A stretch of DNA of 64,000 bases from Rhodocyclaceae bacterium (GCA_016791105.1 JAEUNM010000095.1:62001-126000), one strand, 5' to 3'; shown: positions 31,874-43,400, counted from the stretch's first letter. Numbers and translations: made by a program. Notes: generated by a model not told the origin, from the letters alone.

Positions 31874-33007
31874 CTAACGAGCTGCGGACTCCATCATGGC
31901 GATGAATCTGTCGAACAAATACGCCACGTCGTGCGGGCCCGGGCTTGCTTCCGGGTGGCCTTGAAAGCAGAACGCCGGCCGGTCGGTCCACGCCAGCCCC
32001 TGCAGACTGCCGTCAAACAGGGAAACGTGCGTGATGCGCACATTACTCGGCAGCGAGGCCGGGTCTACCGCGAAGCCGTGGTTCTGGCTGGTGATGAGCA
32101 CCTGCCCGGAATCCACGTCCTTGACCGGATGATTGGCGCCGTGGTGGCCGAATTTCATTTTCATGGTGCGCCCGCCGGCCGCCAGACCCATCAACTGATG
32201 GCCCAGACAGATGCCGAACGTCGGAATCCGGCGTTCGAGAAACTTGCGGATGGCCGCAACGGCGTAGTCGCAAGGTTCCGGATCGCCTGGACCATTGGAC
32301 AAAAACACACCGTCCGGCTGCATCGCCAGCACCTCGGATGCTGGCGTCTGCGCCGGCACCACGGTGAGCGCGCAGCCGCGCTCGGCGAGCATGCGCAAAA
32401 TATTGCGCTTGACGCCGAAATCGTACGCAACCACCTTGAATCGCGGCGCGGGCGCGCTGCGGTAGCCGCTGCCGAGCCGCCATTCGCCGGCTTCCCAACT
32501 GTAGCGTTCGTGCGTGGAAACCACCTTCGCCAAATCCATGCCAGCCAGGCCAGGGAAATCGCGCGCACGCAACACGGCCTCTTCGGCATCCACGCGGCTC
32601 GCCATGATGCAGCCGCTTTGCGCGCCTTTTTCGCGCAGGATGCGCGTGAGCCGGCGCGTATCGATATTGGCGATGGCCACCACGCCATGCCCGCGCAAAT
32701 AACCGTCCAGCGTATCGGTCTGGCGGAAATTGGAGGCCAGCAGCGGCAGATCGCGTATGACCAGACCGGCCGCCTGTATCTTGTGCGATTCGCCGTCTTC
32801 CGGATTGACACCCACGTTGCCGATGTGCGGATAGGTGAGCGTCACGATCTGCCGGCAGTAGGACGGATCGGTCAGAATTTCCTGGTAGCCGCTGATTGCA
32901 GTATTGAAAACCACTTCGCCCACGCTCACCCCGGCCGCGCCTATCGAACAGCCACGAAATACCGTGCCGTCGGCAAGTGCAAGTATGGCGGGGGCAACGT
33001 CAGACAC
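31874..33007 (-). CDS. carA: Carbamoyl-phosphate synthase small subunit (glutaminase)
   Basis: A 377-residue glutamine amidotransferase subunit that supplies ammonia to CarB. The class I triad is seen as GICLGHQ, with the nucleophile Cys, and [11 protein letters not shown] place the start at GTG 33007, 8 nt after an AGGAG ribosome-binding site; this gives [19 protein letters not shown], the usual N-terminus. Another GTG four codons upstream overlaps the AGGAG and is less likely. The 200-bp gap to dapB leaves room for its own promoter. Confidence 0.95.
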   Translation of the reverse strand: MSDVAPAILALADGTVFRGCSIGAAGVSVGEVVFNTAISGYQEILTDPSYCRQIVTLTYPHIGNVGVNPEDGESHKIQAAGLVIRDLPLLASNFRQTDTLDGYLRGHGVVAIANIDTRRLTRILREKGAQSGCIMASRVDAEEAVLRARDFPGLAGMDLAKVVSTHERYSWEAGEWRLGSGYRSAPAPRFKVVAYDFGVKRNILRMLAERGCALTVVPAQTPASEVLAMQPDGVFLSNGPGDPEPCDYAVAAIRKFLERRIPTFGICLGHQLMGLAAGGRTMKMKFGHHGANHPVKDVDSGQVLITSQNHGFAVDPASLPSNVRITHVSLFDGSLQGLAWTDRPAFCFQGHPEASPGPHDVAYLFDRFIAMMESAAR

Positions 33008-33207
33008 GAGTTTCACTCCTGGATGTACGGGGTGGGCGATGGGGCAGAAGAAGCCAGGCCGCGCGCGGGGGCGGGCGCAAAAAACGGGAGTCGCCACAAG
33101 GCGCTCCCGTCTTCAACTGGCCGGCATTATAGCTCGCAACGGACCGCTGCGCCAATTTTTCTGCACCGCAGCATTCTATCGCATTTCCGCCGCGGTGGCG
33201 CTAAAAA

Positions 33208-34484
<1,277 letters not shown>

Positions 34485-34676
34485 GGGCAAAAAGAAAGAT
34501 GGATAAGCGGTCGGGCCATAACCGGCGCCGGGCCGGCACGATGGCAGCACTCACCAGCGGGGCGATCGCGGCAGCTTGACCGCCACCCGTTCGGCCGCAC
34601 CGCAATAAGAGCGTTTCCGCGAGCGAGCGCCGGAATATATCATACGGTTTCGAGAGCGAAGTTTGGACCGCAGCAA

Positions 34677-35114
34677 ATGAACCCGAATACCCAGAACCTC
34701 AAGAACATCGGCCTCAAAGCCACCCTGCCGCGCCTGAAGATACTGGAACTGTTCCAGAAGGCGCCGCACCAGCACATGACCGCGGAAGACGTCTACCGCG
34801 CGCTCATGGCCGAAGATATCGACATCGGGCTCGCCACCATATACCGCGTGCTGACGCAATTTGAACAAGCCGGGCTGCTGCAGCGGAATTTTTTCGAATC
34901 CGGCAAAGCCATATTCGAGTTGAATGAAGGTAACCACCACGACCACCTGGTCTGCATGCAGTGCGGCGCGGTGGAAGAGTTTTTCGACGCCGAAATCGAA
35001 AAACGCCAGCGCCAGGTCGCCAAAGAACGCGGCTTCGCCCTGCACGACCACGCCCTTACGCTCTACGCGGACTGCGTAAAGTCCGACTGCCCGAACAAAA
35101 AACACGGCGTCTGA
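34677..35114 (+). CDS. fur: Ferric uptake regulator Fur
   Basis: A 145-residue metal-responsive repressor. The N-terminal winged helix carries [25 protein letters not shown], and the metal region has HHDH (87-90), CxxC (93-96) and a second Cys pair (133 and 138). ATG 34677 gives [19 protein letters not shown], the usual N-terminus. No clear Fur box was recognised in the 192-bp gap shared with bamE. The Mn/Fe-related GDT1 transporter gene follows 72 bp downstream. Confidence 0.95.
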   Translation: MNPNTQNLKNIGLKATLPRLKILELFQKAPHQHMTAEDVYRALMAEDIDIGLATIYRVLTQFEQAGLLQRNFFESGKAIFELNEGNHHDHLVCMQCGAVEEFFDAEIEKRQRQVAKERGFALHDHALTLYADCVKSDCPNKKHGV

Positions 35115-35186
35115 ACGGCCGCCACTCCCCCCCGGCTTTCCCTCACGACCTTTCTTTGCGCCGCGCATTCGTCGCGGCGAACCCAC

Positions 35187-35747
35187 ATGGAAGCATTCCT
35201 GACCTCGCTGACACTGGTCGCGCTGGCCGAAATCGGCGACAAAACCCAATTGCTGTCCTTCGTGCTGGCCGCCCGCCTGCGCCGGCCGGGCGCCATCGTG
35301 GCCGGTATTTTTGTTGCAACGATTGCCAACCACTGGCTCGCGGCCTGGGTCGGCGCCCTGGCCGCCCGTTTCGTACCGGCGCACTGGATGGGCTGGATAA
35401 CCGGCATCCTGTTCATTGCATTTGGCCTGTGGGCGCTGGTGCCGGACAAACTGGATGACGACAGCCCCTCGTCCGCAGGCCGCTACGGCGCCTTCGTCAC
35501 CACCACCATTGCATTTTTCCTGGCCGAAATGGGCGACAAGACGCAATTTGCGACCATCGCGCTGGGCGCCCGCTTCGATTCGCTGACGGCGGTGGTCCTG
35601 GGCACCACGCTGGGCATGCTGGCGGCCAACGTGCCGGCCGTGCTGATCGGCGAAAAACTTGCCGAGCGCCTGCCTCTGCTGTGGATACGGCGCCTGTCCG
35701 CGCTGGTATTCGGCGTGACCGGCGTACTTACGATCTGGCGCGCATAG
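35187..35747 (+). CDS. GDT1/TMEM165 (UPF0016) family cation transporter
   Basis: A 186-residue membrane protein made of two homologous halves of about three helices each. Each half has the family signature: ALAEIGDKTQLLSF near residue 12 and FLAEMGDKTQFATI near residue 114. Bacterial members with characterised roles export Mn2+; others move Ca2+. The position directly after fur is suggestive of metal homeostasis but not proof. No yybP-ykoY riboswitch fits in the 72-bp gap before it. The last 20 bp overlap the convergent recN gene. Confidence 0.85.
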   Translation: MEAFLTSLTLVALAEIGDKTQLLSFVLAARLRRPGAIVAGIFVATIANHWLAAWVGALAARFVPAHWMGWITGILFIAFGLWALVPDKLDDDSPSSAGRYGAFVTTTIAFFLAEMGDKTQFATIALGARFDSLTAVVLGTTLGMLAANVPAVLIGEKLAERLPLLWIRRLSALVFGVTGVLTIWRA

Positions 35748-37395
35748 CCAGCAGTTCTTCGGCATGCGCGCGCGTCTTGTCGGTGATGCGCACGCCGCCC
35801 AGCATGCGCGCAATTTCCTCGATGCGGCCGGCCGGGGTAAGCGTATCGACACGGCTCACCACCGCGCCGTCGCTGCCCTGCTTGGCGATGGACCATTGCC
35901 AGTCGGCCTGCGCCGCCACCTGGGGCAAATGGGTGACGCATAACACCTGACGTTCTTTGCCCAGATCGGCCAGCATGCGGCCGACGATTTCGGCAACGCG
36001 ACCGCCTATGCCGACGTCCACTTCGTCGAATACCAGGCTTGCAGCGCCGGACGTACTGCTGGCGATCACCTGGATGGCCAAGCCGATGCGCGACAATTCC
36101 CCGCCCGATGCCACACGCGCGAGCGGGCCCGGCGGCACGCCGGCATTGGCTGCAACGCGGAATTCCACGTCTTCCAATCCGCCGGCCGATCCGTCAGGCA
36201 GGTTATCGAGGGCAATTTCGAATTTGCCGCCGGCCAGCGCCAGGTTTTCCATGAGCTGGCAAACCCGCGCCGCCAGCGCGCTCGCCGCCTCGCGCCGGCC
36301 GGCGCTCAAGCGCTCGGCGCGCGTAAAAAACGCAGCGCGCGCGCAGGCCTCGTCCGCGTCCAGGCGGCCGCCGTCCGCCAGGCCGGCAAGCTCGTCCAGG
36401 CGCGCGGCGAGGCTGGCCAAGGTTGCCGGCAATTGTTCCGGCGCGATGCGGTGCTTGCGCGCCAAATCAAGTATTTCGGCGATGCGGCGGTCCACCTGTT
36501 CCAGCCGGCCGGGCTCCATTTCCAGCCGGTCGGCATAGCGGCGCAGCGCGTGGGTGGCTTCATCCAGTGCAATACGCGCGGCGTCAGCCAATTGTGCCGC
36601 ATCGCCCAGACCGGCGTCGAAATCGAGCAGGCGCGACAAGCGCTCGAATTGCGCGTTCGCGCGCGAGCGCAGGGCATTTTCGCCCTCGTCCAGTTCCGCC
36701 AGAGCCGCTTCGACCCCCTCCTGCAAGTTCGCCGCATGGGCGAGCCGGCGCTGCTCCTGATTCAAATCTTCCCACTGCTGCGGTTCGAATTCGAGCGCGC
36801 GCAATTCGCTCACCTGCCATTCGAGCATGTCACGTTCTGCTGCCAGCGCCGCACTGCGGCCTTCAAATTCACGCCGGCGCGCGGCAGCGGTCTGCCAGCC
36901 ACGATAGCTTTGCGCCACCTCGCGCGCCAGGACGGCCAGCCCAGCGTGCTCATCGAGCAATGCGCGCTGGCGTTCCTTGCGCAACAGCGCGTGGTGCGCG
37001 TGCTGGCCGTGGATATCGACAAGATATTCACCCGCCTCGCGCAATTGGGCCACGGTGGCGCTGGCGCCATTGATGTAGGCGCGCGAACGCCCGGCACTAT
37101 CGACGACGCGCCGCAACAGCACGGCGCCGCCGTCGCAATCGAAATCGTTCTGCCCCAGCCAAACGGCCAGTTCGGTCCCGGCCACGAGGTCGAATTCCGC
37201 GCTGATGTCGCTGCGCGCGGCGCCGGCACGAATTTGCCCGGGGTCGGCACGTTCGCCCAGCGTGAGCGCCAGCGCATCGATCAATATCGATTTACCTGCC
37301 CCGGTTTCGCCGGTCAAGGCGCCGAATCCGGCCGAAAACTCGAGTTCGAGCGCATCGACCAGGACAAAATCGCGTATCGCGAGCCGCCGCAACAC
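35728..37395 (-). CDS. recN: DNA repair protein RecN
   Basis: A 555-residue SMC-like ATPase in double-strand break repair. Walker A (GETGAGKSILIDAL) is near the N-terminus, long coiled-coil stretches fill the middle, and the signature (ASGGELSRIGLAI) and Walker B (LVFDEVDVGIGG) are near the C-terminus. The start is GTG 37395, two bases before the end of nadK, giving LRRLAIRDFVLVDALELEF. I could not identify a LexA box; the gene is probably co-transcribed with nadK. Confidence 0.95.
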   Translation of the reverse strand: MLRRLAIRDFVLVDALELEFSAGFGALTGETGAGKSILIDALALTLGERADPGQIRAGAARSDISAEFDLVAGTELAVWLGQNDFDCDGGAVLLRRVVDSAGRSRAYINGASATVAQLREAGEYLVDIHGQHAHHALLRKERQRALLDEHAGLAVLAREVAQSYRGWQTAAARRREFEGRSAALAAERDMLEWQVSELRALEFEPQQWEDLNQEQRRLAHAANLQEGVEAALAELDEGENALRSRANAQFERLSRLLDFDAGLGDAAQLADAARIALDEATHALRRYADRLEMEPGRLEQVDRRIAEILDLARKHRIAPEQLPATLASLAARLDELAGLADGGRLDADEACARAAFFTRAERLSAGRREAASALAARVCQLMENLALAGGKFEIALDNLPDGSAGGLEDVEFRVAANAGVPPGPLARVASGGELSRIGLAIQVIASSTSGAASLVFDEVDVGIGGRVAEIVGRMLADLGKERQVLCVTHLPQVAAQADWQWSIAKQGSDGAVVSRVDTLTPAGRIEEIARMLGGVRITDKTRAHAEELLAMRARS

Positions 37396-37396
37396 C

Positions 37397-38278
37397 TCAA
37401 TGCTCCTTGGGCAATTCGCTCCAGTGCAGCTTTTCGCGCAACATCCCGAAATAGCTGTAATCGGGCAGATGGAGCAAAGTCACTTCGTGATCGGAGCGGC
37501 GGATGCGGATGTGGTCCTCGCCGTGTACATCGAGGTGCAACTGACCGTCGACGTGTACAACGGCTTCGTAAGGCGGGGCCAGGGTAATTTCCACCTCGGC
37601 TTCATGGCCCAGCACGATAGGCCGGTTGGACAGCGCGTGCGGGCACAACGGGACCATCGCAAAGCCGCGCACGCTGGGATGCAGGATGGGGCCGTTGGCC
37701 GACAGCGCATAGGCGGTCGATCCAGTGGGCGTCGCCACGATGATGCCGTCGGAACGCTGGCTGTAGATAAATTCGCCATCCACGCGCACGGAAAATTCGA
37801 TCATGCGGCCCAAGCCCCCCTTGGCAAGCACCACATCATTGACCGCATCGGTTTTGACCAGCAGATCGCCCTGCCGGCGCACTTCGGTATGCAGCAGAAA
37901 ACGATGTTCGATGCGATATTCCCCATCCAGCAGGCGGCCCAGGGAATCCAGCATGCCGGCCGAGGCGATATCCGTCAGAAACCCCAGCCGGCCGCGATTC
38001 ACCCCCACCAGCGCAACACCGCTGGGCGCCAGTGCGCGCGCTGCCGCCAGCATGGTGCCGTCACCGCCCAGAACCACGGCAAGATCGCTCGCCTTGCCAA
38101 TTTCATCGAGCGGCAATACGCGCCAGCCGTGTTCGCCCAGCGAAACGCCGGTATCCTGCTCGATGAACACGGCAAGACCGCGCCGCTCCAGGTAATCGGC
38201 GATCAGGCGCACCGCTTCGGCCGTTTCACCGGAACGGAATTTGCCGATCAAGGCAACCTTGCTGATGCGTTTGTCCAT
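37397..38278 (-). CDS. nadK: NAD kinase
   Basis: A 293-residue enzyme that phosphorylates NAD to NADP. The GGDGT motif (VLGGDGTMLAAAR) and the second conserved region (NGPILHPSVRGFAMVPLCPH) are present. ATG 38278 gives MDKRISKVALIGKF, the normal start. It is divergent from hrcA across 197 bp and runs into recN with a 1-bp gap, the common nadK-recN pair. Confidence 0.96.
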   Translation of the reverse strand: MDKRISKVALIGKFRSGETAEAVRLIADYLERRGLAVFIEQDTGVSLGEHGWRVLPLDEIGKASDLAVVLGGDGTMLAAARALAPSGVALVGVNRGRLGFLTDIASAGMLDSLGRLLDGEYRIEHRFLLHTEVRRQGDLLVKTDAVNDVVLAKGGLGRMIEFSVRVDGEFIYSQRSDGIIVATPTGSTAYALSANGPILHPSVRGFAMVPLCPHALSNRPIVLGHEAEVEITLAPPYEAVVHVDGQLHLDVHGEDHIRIRRSDHEVTLLHLPDYSYFGMLREKLHWSELPKEH

Positions 38279-38475
38279 AAATCCGGTCCATCCCGAAAAA
38301 TTTGCTGCGGCCCGGCACCCTGCATGAGCGGCCCGGACATGACGGCGTACACAGCGCGGCAAAGGGGCAAATGCAGGGGACGCTACCGGGCCGGATTATT
38401 CCACACCGCGCGACGCTCGCGGAACGCAGCGGCTTCCAATAGAATCGCACCATCACCAGCCCGCAACACCTGCCG

Positions 38476-39495
38476 ATGCTCGACCAACGCGCCCGCATAT
38501 TGCTGAAAACCCTGGTCGAGCGCTATATCGCCGAGGGGCAGCCGGTCGGCTCGCGCACGCTGTCACGCTTTTCCGGCCTGGAGTTGTCCCCGGCCACCAT
38601 ACGCAACGTGATGGCCGATCTCGAGGACATGGGCTTCATCGTGAGCCCGCACACCTCGGCCGGACGCATCCCGACACCTTTGGGTTATCGATTGTTCGTC
38701 GACACCCTGCTCACCGTCAAACCGCTCGCCAGTTCGCAGGTACAGGAACTCGAAGGCCATTTGCGGCCGGACGAGCCGCAGCGCCTCATCAACCAGGCCT
38801 CCAGCCTGCTGTCCGACCTGACCCATTTCGCCGGCATCGTGGTCGCGCCGCGGATCAAAATTCCGCGCATACGGCAAATCGAATTTCTGGGCCTGTCGGA
38901 AAAGCGCATTTTGCTCATTCTGGTGACGGCCGACGGCGACGTGCAGAACCGCATCCTGTTCACCGAGCGCAACTATTCGCCGGCCGAACTGGTACAGGCC
39001 GCCAATTTCCTCAATCAACATTGCATCGGGCTGGATTTTCTGGAAATTCGCGCCCGCCTCAATGAAGACCTGCGCCAGTTGCGCAGCGACATGACGGAAC
39101 TGATGAATGCCGCCATATCTGCCGGCAGCGACGCCATCAGCGAAATTGCCACGCGCTACTCGATTTCGGGCGAAAAAAACCTGCTCGACGTGGAAGAGCT
39201 TTCGTCCAACATGCGGCGCCTGCGCGAACTGTTCGCACTATTCGACCAGCGCACGGCGCTCATTCAATTGCTCGAATTGTCCAACCGCGCCGAAGGCGTG
39301 CAGATATTCATAGGGGGCGAATCGGGCATCGCACCGCTGGATGAATGCAGCGTCGTCACCGCACCCTATGACGTGAACGGAGTCGTGGTCGGTTCGGTAG
39401 GCGTGATCGGCCCCACCCGCATGGCCTACGAACGCGTCATCCCCATCGTCGACATCACGGCAAGATTACTGTCCAGCGCACTGTCGCAGCCCTGA
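38476..39495 (+). CDS. hrcA: Heat-inducible transcription repressor HrcA
   Basis: A 339-residue repressor that binds CIRCE elements of chaperone genes. The N-terminal winged helix ([25 protein letters not shown]) and the internal GAF-like dimerisation domain (HIGG-like [17 protein letters not shown]) are recognisable. A TAGAAT hexamer (38440-38445) 30 bp before the ATG may be its -10. HrcA normally controls groESL or dnaK; I see no CIRCE element next to grpE or dnaK in this window, so its targets are probably elsewhere. Confidence 0.95.
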   Translation: MLDQRARILLKTLVERYIAEGQPVGSRTLSRFSGLELSPATIRNVMADLEDMGFIVSPHTSAGRIPTPLGYRLFVDTLLTVKPLASSQVQELEGHLRPDEPQRLINQASSLLSDLTHFAGIVVAPRIKIPRIRQIEFLGLSEKRILLILVTADGDVQNRILFTERNYSPAELVQAANFLNQHCIGLDFLEIRARLNEDLRQLRSDMTELMNAAISAGSDAISEIATRYSISGEKNLLDVEELSSNMRRLRELFALFDQRTALIQLLELSNRAEGVQIFIGGESGIAPLDECSVVTAPYDVNGVVVGSVGVIGPTRMAYERVIPIVDITARLLSSALSQP

Positions 39496-39634
39496 GCGTA
39501 GCGCACCGCGTTATTGAACCTTTCCGCCGCCCGGACCAGTTCGGGCACCGCCGTGCTGGGAATTGCGGCGCCCCCGCCCGATAAACTGCCGCCGCGCAAA
39601 AACCTTTCCCCGCTTCAGTTACCGCGTAACCAAC

Positions 39635-40747
39635 ATGCCACGTTATAGCCAGGAACCCGCCCATACCCACGGCAGCGCCACCCGCACCGCCATCCTGCTG
39701 GTCAATCTCGGCAGCCCGTCGGCGCCGACGGCGCCCGCCTTGCGCACCTATCTGAAGGAATTCCTCTCCGATCCGCGCGTGGTCGAAATTCCGCGCGCGC
39801 TCTGGCTGCCGATACTGTACGGCCCGATACTTACGTTACGCCCGGCCAAGTCGGCCGCCAAATACGCCAAAATCTGGACCGATGAAGGGTCACCGCTCGC
39901 CGTGCATACGGCCCGGCAGGCCAAACTTCTGCGCGGGCTCCTGGGGCGCCAGGGTCACCCCGAGTTGCAGGTGGCCTGGGCCATGCGCTATGGCGAGCCT
40001 TCAGTCGCCTCCGTACTGGATAAATTACGCGCCGAACGCTGCACGCGCATTCTGGTGCTGCCCATGTACCCCCAATATGCCGCCTGCACCGTCGCCAGCG
40101 TCCAGGACGCCGTGGCCGACTGCCAGAGGCGCTGGCGCAACCAGCCCGAATTGCGTCTCGTGCGCGCCTTCTGCGACGACCCCGGCTATATCGCGGCCCT
40201 GGAAGCATCGGTGCGCGAGCACTGGACGGCGCACGGAAAGCCGCAAAAGCTGGTGATATCCTTTCACGGCATACCGCGCCTCCAGTTCGATCGCGGCGAC
40301 CCCTACCATTGCGAGTGCCACAAAACCGCGCGCCTGCTTGCCGAACGCCTGGGCCTCACGGCGGAAGAATATGTCGTGACTTTCCAGTCGCGCTTCGGGC
40401 GTGCCGAGTGGCTCAAGCCCTACACGCAGGCAACGCTGGAACAATTGGCACGCAAAGCTACGACGCGGGTAGATGTGATTTGTCCGGGCTTTCCGGCTGA
40501 TTGCCTGGAAACGCTGGAAGAAATCGGGCTGGAGAACAAAGCCGCGTTTCTGGCCGCGGGAGGCAAGGAATTTCGCTACATCCCGGCGCTCAACGAGCGG
40601 CCGGAGTTCATCGCTGCGCTGGCTTCGATTGCCAGCCGGGAAATGAGCAACTGGCTGGACAGGGCCGCGCCGGCGTACCGGCAAAATGACTCAGAAACGC
40701 TGCAAATGCAGGCCCTGCGCGCCCGCGCGATGGGGGCCAAAGCCTAA
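39635..40747 (+). CDS. hemH: Ferrochelatase
   Basis: A 370-residue enzyme that inserts Fe2+ into protoporphyrin IX, the last step of protoheme synthesis. The catalytic His is in ISFHGIPRL and the acidic partner in [26 protein letters not shown] is the N-terminal signature. ATG 39635 ([13 protein letters not shown]) is used. Several Cys residues lie around HCECHK, as in many proteobacterial homologues. It follows hrcA by 139 bp. Confidence 0.96.
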   Translation: MPRYSQEPAHTHGSATRTAILLVNLGSPSAPTAPALRTYLKEFLSDPRVVEIPRALWLPILYGPILTLRPAKSAAKYAKIWTDEGSPLAVHTARQAKLLRGLLGRQGHPELQVAWAMRYGEPSVASVLDKLRAERCTRILVLPMYPQYAACTVASVQDAVADCQRRWRNQPELRLVRAFCDDPGYIAALEASVREHWTAHGKPQKLVISFHGIPRLQFDRGDPYHCECHKTARLLAERLGLTAEEYVVTFQSRFGRAEWLKPYTQATLEQLARKATTRVDVICPGFPADCLETLEEIGLENKAAFLAAGGKEFRYIPALNERPEFIAALASIASREMSNWLDRAAPAYRQNDSETLQMQALRARAMGAKA

Positions 40748-40814
40748 GCTGCGCAAAACGCGGCAGGCGCGAGGCGGCAGATATGCACCGCTTTGCAACA
40801 CGGCGGCCGGAAAC

Positions 40815-40849
40815 AAAAAAAGAGCGGCGCAATCAAGTCGGAGCGCCGC
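40815..40849 (-). terminator. Intrinsic terminator after the tandem-AP2 gene
   Basis: On the minus strand GCGGCGC and GCGCCGC pair around a 12-nt loop and are followed by CTC and seven T residues. It lies about 85 nt after the stop of the AP2-like gene, which it probably ends. Confidence 0.75.
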
Positions 40850-40933
40850 CTCAAAATCGTATGCATTCGATCGGGGCAAACAGGTGGGCCAACCTGCATG
40901 CCACCACCGAACAGACCGTAATGACGGACGGTC

Positions 40934-41458
40934 TCACTCCGCTTCGGCGCCGGCGGCGGGCTTGCGTTTGCGCGTGCGCCCGCGGCGGGCAGCGCCCGGA
41001 TCGAAAGTACCCTCGAGTTTTTTTAGTGCTTCCTTGCGCGCCTTGAGTGCCATCTTGAAAGCGGTATCTTCGCCGTACTTGTTGACGGAAAATTTCACAC
41101 GCTTGCGCTTGCCATCCGGCAGCGGCCAGGACGCGACCCAGAACCAGCGCTGCTTTTCTTCCGGCAGGTCGCGCGTTTCAGAGGCGCAGTAGCGGCATAC
41201 GCCGACCACGCCACTTTTGTTGTTCTTTTTGACGATATTGGAATATTCACGCAGCGAGAACGGCGGGTACTTCTCGATGATCTCGTCGCGGAACCCCTTG
41301 GCCGCATTGAATGACTTTTGCTTGCCGCCGAACACCCCATCGCTGAAATGCTTGCGATGGATGGTGCCGCGGCGCTGTATCGTCACGAGCCAGCCGTGCG
41401 TGCGGCTGGCCTCATTATCTACGCGGCTAATTCCATAAACAGACTTCTTGGCCAACAT
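40934..41458 (-). CDS. Protein with two AP2-like DNA-binding domains
   Basis: A 174-residue protein that looks like a tandem AP2 domain. The first unit (about 6-62) has YGISRVDN, a WLVTIQRRG strand, a KHFSD strand and a helix KSFNAAKGFRDEII. The second (about 82-148) has SGVVGVCRY, WFWVASWPL, a KRKRVKFSV strand and a helix TAFKMALKARKEALKKL. This three-strand-plus-helix pattern is the AP2/integrase-type fold that binds DNA. The tail is Arg/Lys-rich. ATG 41458 follows AAGGAG closely; GTG 41491 is an alternative start with its own AGGAAG. Function is inferred from fold resemblance only. Confidence 0.65.
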   Translation of the reverse strand: MLAKKSVYGISRVDNEASRTHGWLVTIQRRGTIHRKHFSDGVFGGKQKSFNAAKGFRDEIIEKYPPFSLREYSNIVKKNNKSGVVGVCRYCASETRDLPEEKQRWFWVASWPLPDGKRKRVKFSVNKYGEDTAFKMALKARKEALKKLEGTFDPGAARRGRTRKRKPAAGAEAE

Positions 41459-41961
41459 CTTCTCCTTGGGTTGTGTGCCACCAGCGGGCACTCGCTCTTC
41501 CTACTTCCGGCCTGCGGAATCTTACTTTTTTGGTAAAAAACCGTGCTGTCTCACACACATAACATAGGCAGGTGCCCCATTTTATGAAACCTGTGTGGAA
41601 AATGCGACCGAAACTTCGCCTGATTGCTTGCCGTGTCGTGACTGATGCCACGAGACGGACCAAATCCATCTCGCGAAGTGACTGAACTGCAAGGCTTTCA
41701 GGGCGACAAAGGTTCAATCGGCCCTGCGGCGGAAATCTTTAGGGTGCGCGCCCCATTTGGCACCGCCCGAGCGACACGTCCAGTGCGCCAGCAAAAATCA
41801 GCCTGCAATGCGGGGGGGATCAGGCGCGGCGGGCATTCGCGCCGGGTCGATCCGCAAGGGGGGACGAAACGCAAGCGGCAACCGGCAGGCAAGACGGAAT
41901 CCCGCGCAGGTGCGCGCGGGGTGCCGCCGGTCTTCTTCACTACAATGCCGAACACATCGGC
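41459..41961. other. About 500-bp interval between the AP2-like gene and the kinase gene
   Basis: I see no convincing gene. Short open frames lack family resemblance. The kinase-proximal part is GC-rich with a hairpin (CCCGCGC, 41901-41907, pairing with GCGCGGG, 41914-41920) but no T-run. The AP2-proximal part (41520-41620) is less GC-rich and probably holds that gene's promoter, though no strong hexamers stand out. Confidence 0.5.
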
Positions 41962-43347
41962 TTAACGCTGATTTGGCGCATCCATGGGGACAAGTTCGAA
42001 ATCTAGCGTGAGGTCCTTTCCCTCCACAGGCTTGGGAATATCGACCTCCGGTCCGGTTTTGGCGAGCGCCTGAGCGGCGGCGGCAAAGCGCCGCACGACC
42101 GAAGACACCAATTGCTGGCGAAAGCGCTCCAGACACTCATCGGACGCAATGTCCAGCGCTGCCGGACTAATTTCGAGCAGCACAACGGGGCTGCGCGTAA
42201 TGACGGTGGCGACGCGCGGCGTCTTACCCTGATCCAGGTAACTTAACTCACCGACCAGTTCGTTTGGACCGACCATCGCCACCCGGTGGCCTTCGATAGC
42301 CACCTCGATCCGCCCCTCGACGATAAGCCCGAAACGGGTTTCGGTTTCGCCTTCGCGCATGATGACGGTATCGGCGTCATAGCGCTTCCAGACCGAAAAG
42401 CGCAGCACCTCCCAGATTTCGACGTCCTCGAACTCCAGGAAAAACCCCATTTTGCGCAAAATGGAAAAGCGCGTGGTATCCATCGCGACGTAATTTTCGT
42501 CGAGGATTTTGAAGCGTACCGACGACAATTCCTTGGCGAATTCAGCGCCATTGCGGTAACGCGAATACAAATCCTTTTCCAGCGCCTTGCGGATGATGGC
42601 GTCCATCGCTTCCGGCACGTCCGGATTGAAATGCGAAGCGGATGGCGGATCGGCGTTGATGATGCGGTAAATGAGTTGCGCCGGATGCTTGGCGCGAAAT
42701 GGCAAGCGGCCGGTCATCAGATGGAACAGCACCACCCCCAGCGAATAGAGGTCGGTTTTCTGGTTGAGCGGGTAGCCCTTGATCTGTTCCGGCGACATAT
42801 AGGCCGGCGAGCCCACGCCCATGATGAAGGTGGATTCCTGCGCCACCTCGCGCCCGACATTCATGGCGAGGCCGAAATCCGTAATTTTCACCATGTCGTT
42901 GTCGCCGATCAGAATGTTGGCCGGCTTGATGTCACGGTGAACGATGCCCTGGCGATAGGCGTAGTCGAGTGCCAGACAGCACTTGAATACGATGCCCACC
43001 ACCACGTGCACGGGCAACAGCTTGTCGAAAGTACAGAACTCGTCGAGCGCGCGGCCGTCGATAAATTCCATGGCGAGGTAGGCCCGATCTTCCTCCACCT
43101 CCGCATCGTAAATATGGATGATGTTGGGGTGATCGAGACGCTTCGCGACCTGGGCTTCGGTCATGAACAGTTTTTTCATGCGCCGCGACCACTTGCCCTC
43201 GTCCTTGCTGCCGTCGCCGAAACTCACCACCTTGACGGCAACGGGCTCGGTGCGATCCGGGTCTTCGCAAAGGTACACGATTGCCGTTGCGCCTTTGCCC
43301 AATTCGCGAATTACGCGATATTTACCAATCGTTTGCGGAAGTGCCAT
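41962..43347 (-). CDS. Ser/Thr protein kinase fused to a C-terminal cyclic-nucleotide-binding domain
   Basis: A 461-residue cytoplasmic protein with no membrane segment. The Hanks-type kinase domain (about 10-290) is complete: glycine loop GKGATAIVY, Lys39 in VAVKV, catalytic loop HRDIKPAN (137-144), DFG (157-159) and the SPAYMSPEQ segment in place of APE. A cNMP-binding (CAP/PKA-R type) domain follows (about 318-440). Its phosphate-binding cassette keeps the key Glu and Arg (GELSYL, then PRVATV), so ligand binding is plausible. It resembles cyclic-nucleotide-dependent kinases with the two domains in reverse order. It is divergent from grpE across 109 bp. Confidence 0.9.
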   Translation of the reverse strand: MALPQTIGKYRVIRELGKGATAIVYLCEDPDRTEPVAVKVVSFGDGSKDEGKWSRRMKKLFMTEAQVAKRLDHPNIIHIYDAEVEEDRAYLAMEFIDGRALDEFCTFDKLLPVHVVVGIVFKCCLALDYAYRQGIVHRDIKPANILIGDNDMVKITDFGLAMNVGREVAQESTFIMGVGSPAYMSPEQIKGYPLNQKTDLYSLGVVLFHLMTGRLPFRAKHPAQLIYRIINADPPSASHFNPDVPEAMDAIIRKALEKDLYSRYRNGAEFAKELSSVRFKILDENYVAMDTTRFSILRKMGFFLEFEDVEIWEVLRFSVWKRYDADTVIMREGETETRFGLIVEGRIEVAIEGHRVAMVGPNELVGELSYLDQGKTPRVATVITRSPVVLLEISPAALDIASDECLERFRQQLVSSVVRRFAAAAQALAKTGPEVDIPKPVEGKDLTLDFELVPMDAPNQR

Positions 43348-43400
43348 CGTTCATTGGACACCGGGAGTGCCCTTGGGAATGCCCATTTTTGAATAATACT

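Noticed and set aside
33008..33207. Attenuator or pyrimidine-control leader before carA
   Set aside because: No terminator hairpin with a T-run and no leader peptide was recognised in the 200-bp gap.
34485..34676. Fur box in the fur/bamE gap
   Set aside because: No 19-bp GATAATGATAATCATTATC-like sequence was seen on either strand.
35115..35186. yybP-ykoY manganese riboswitch ahead of the GDT1 gene
   Set aside because: The gap is only 72 bp and shows none of the conserved loops.
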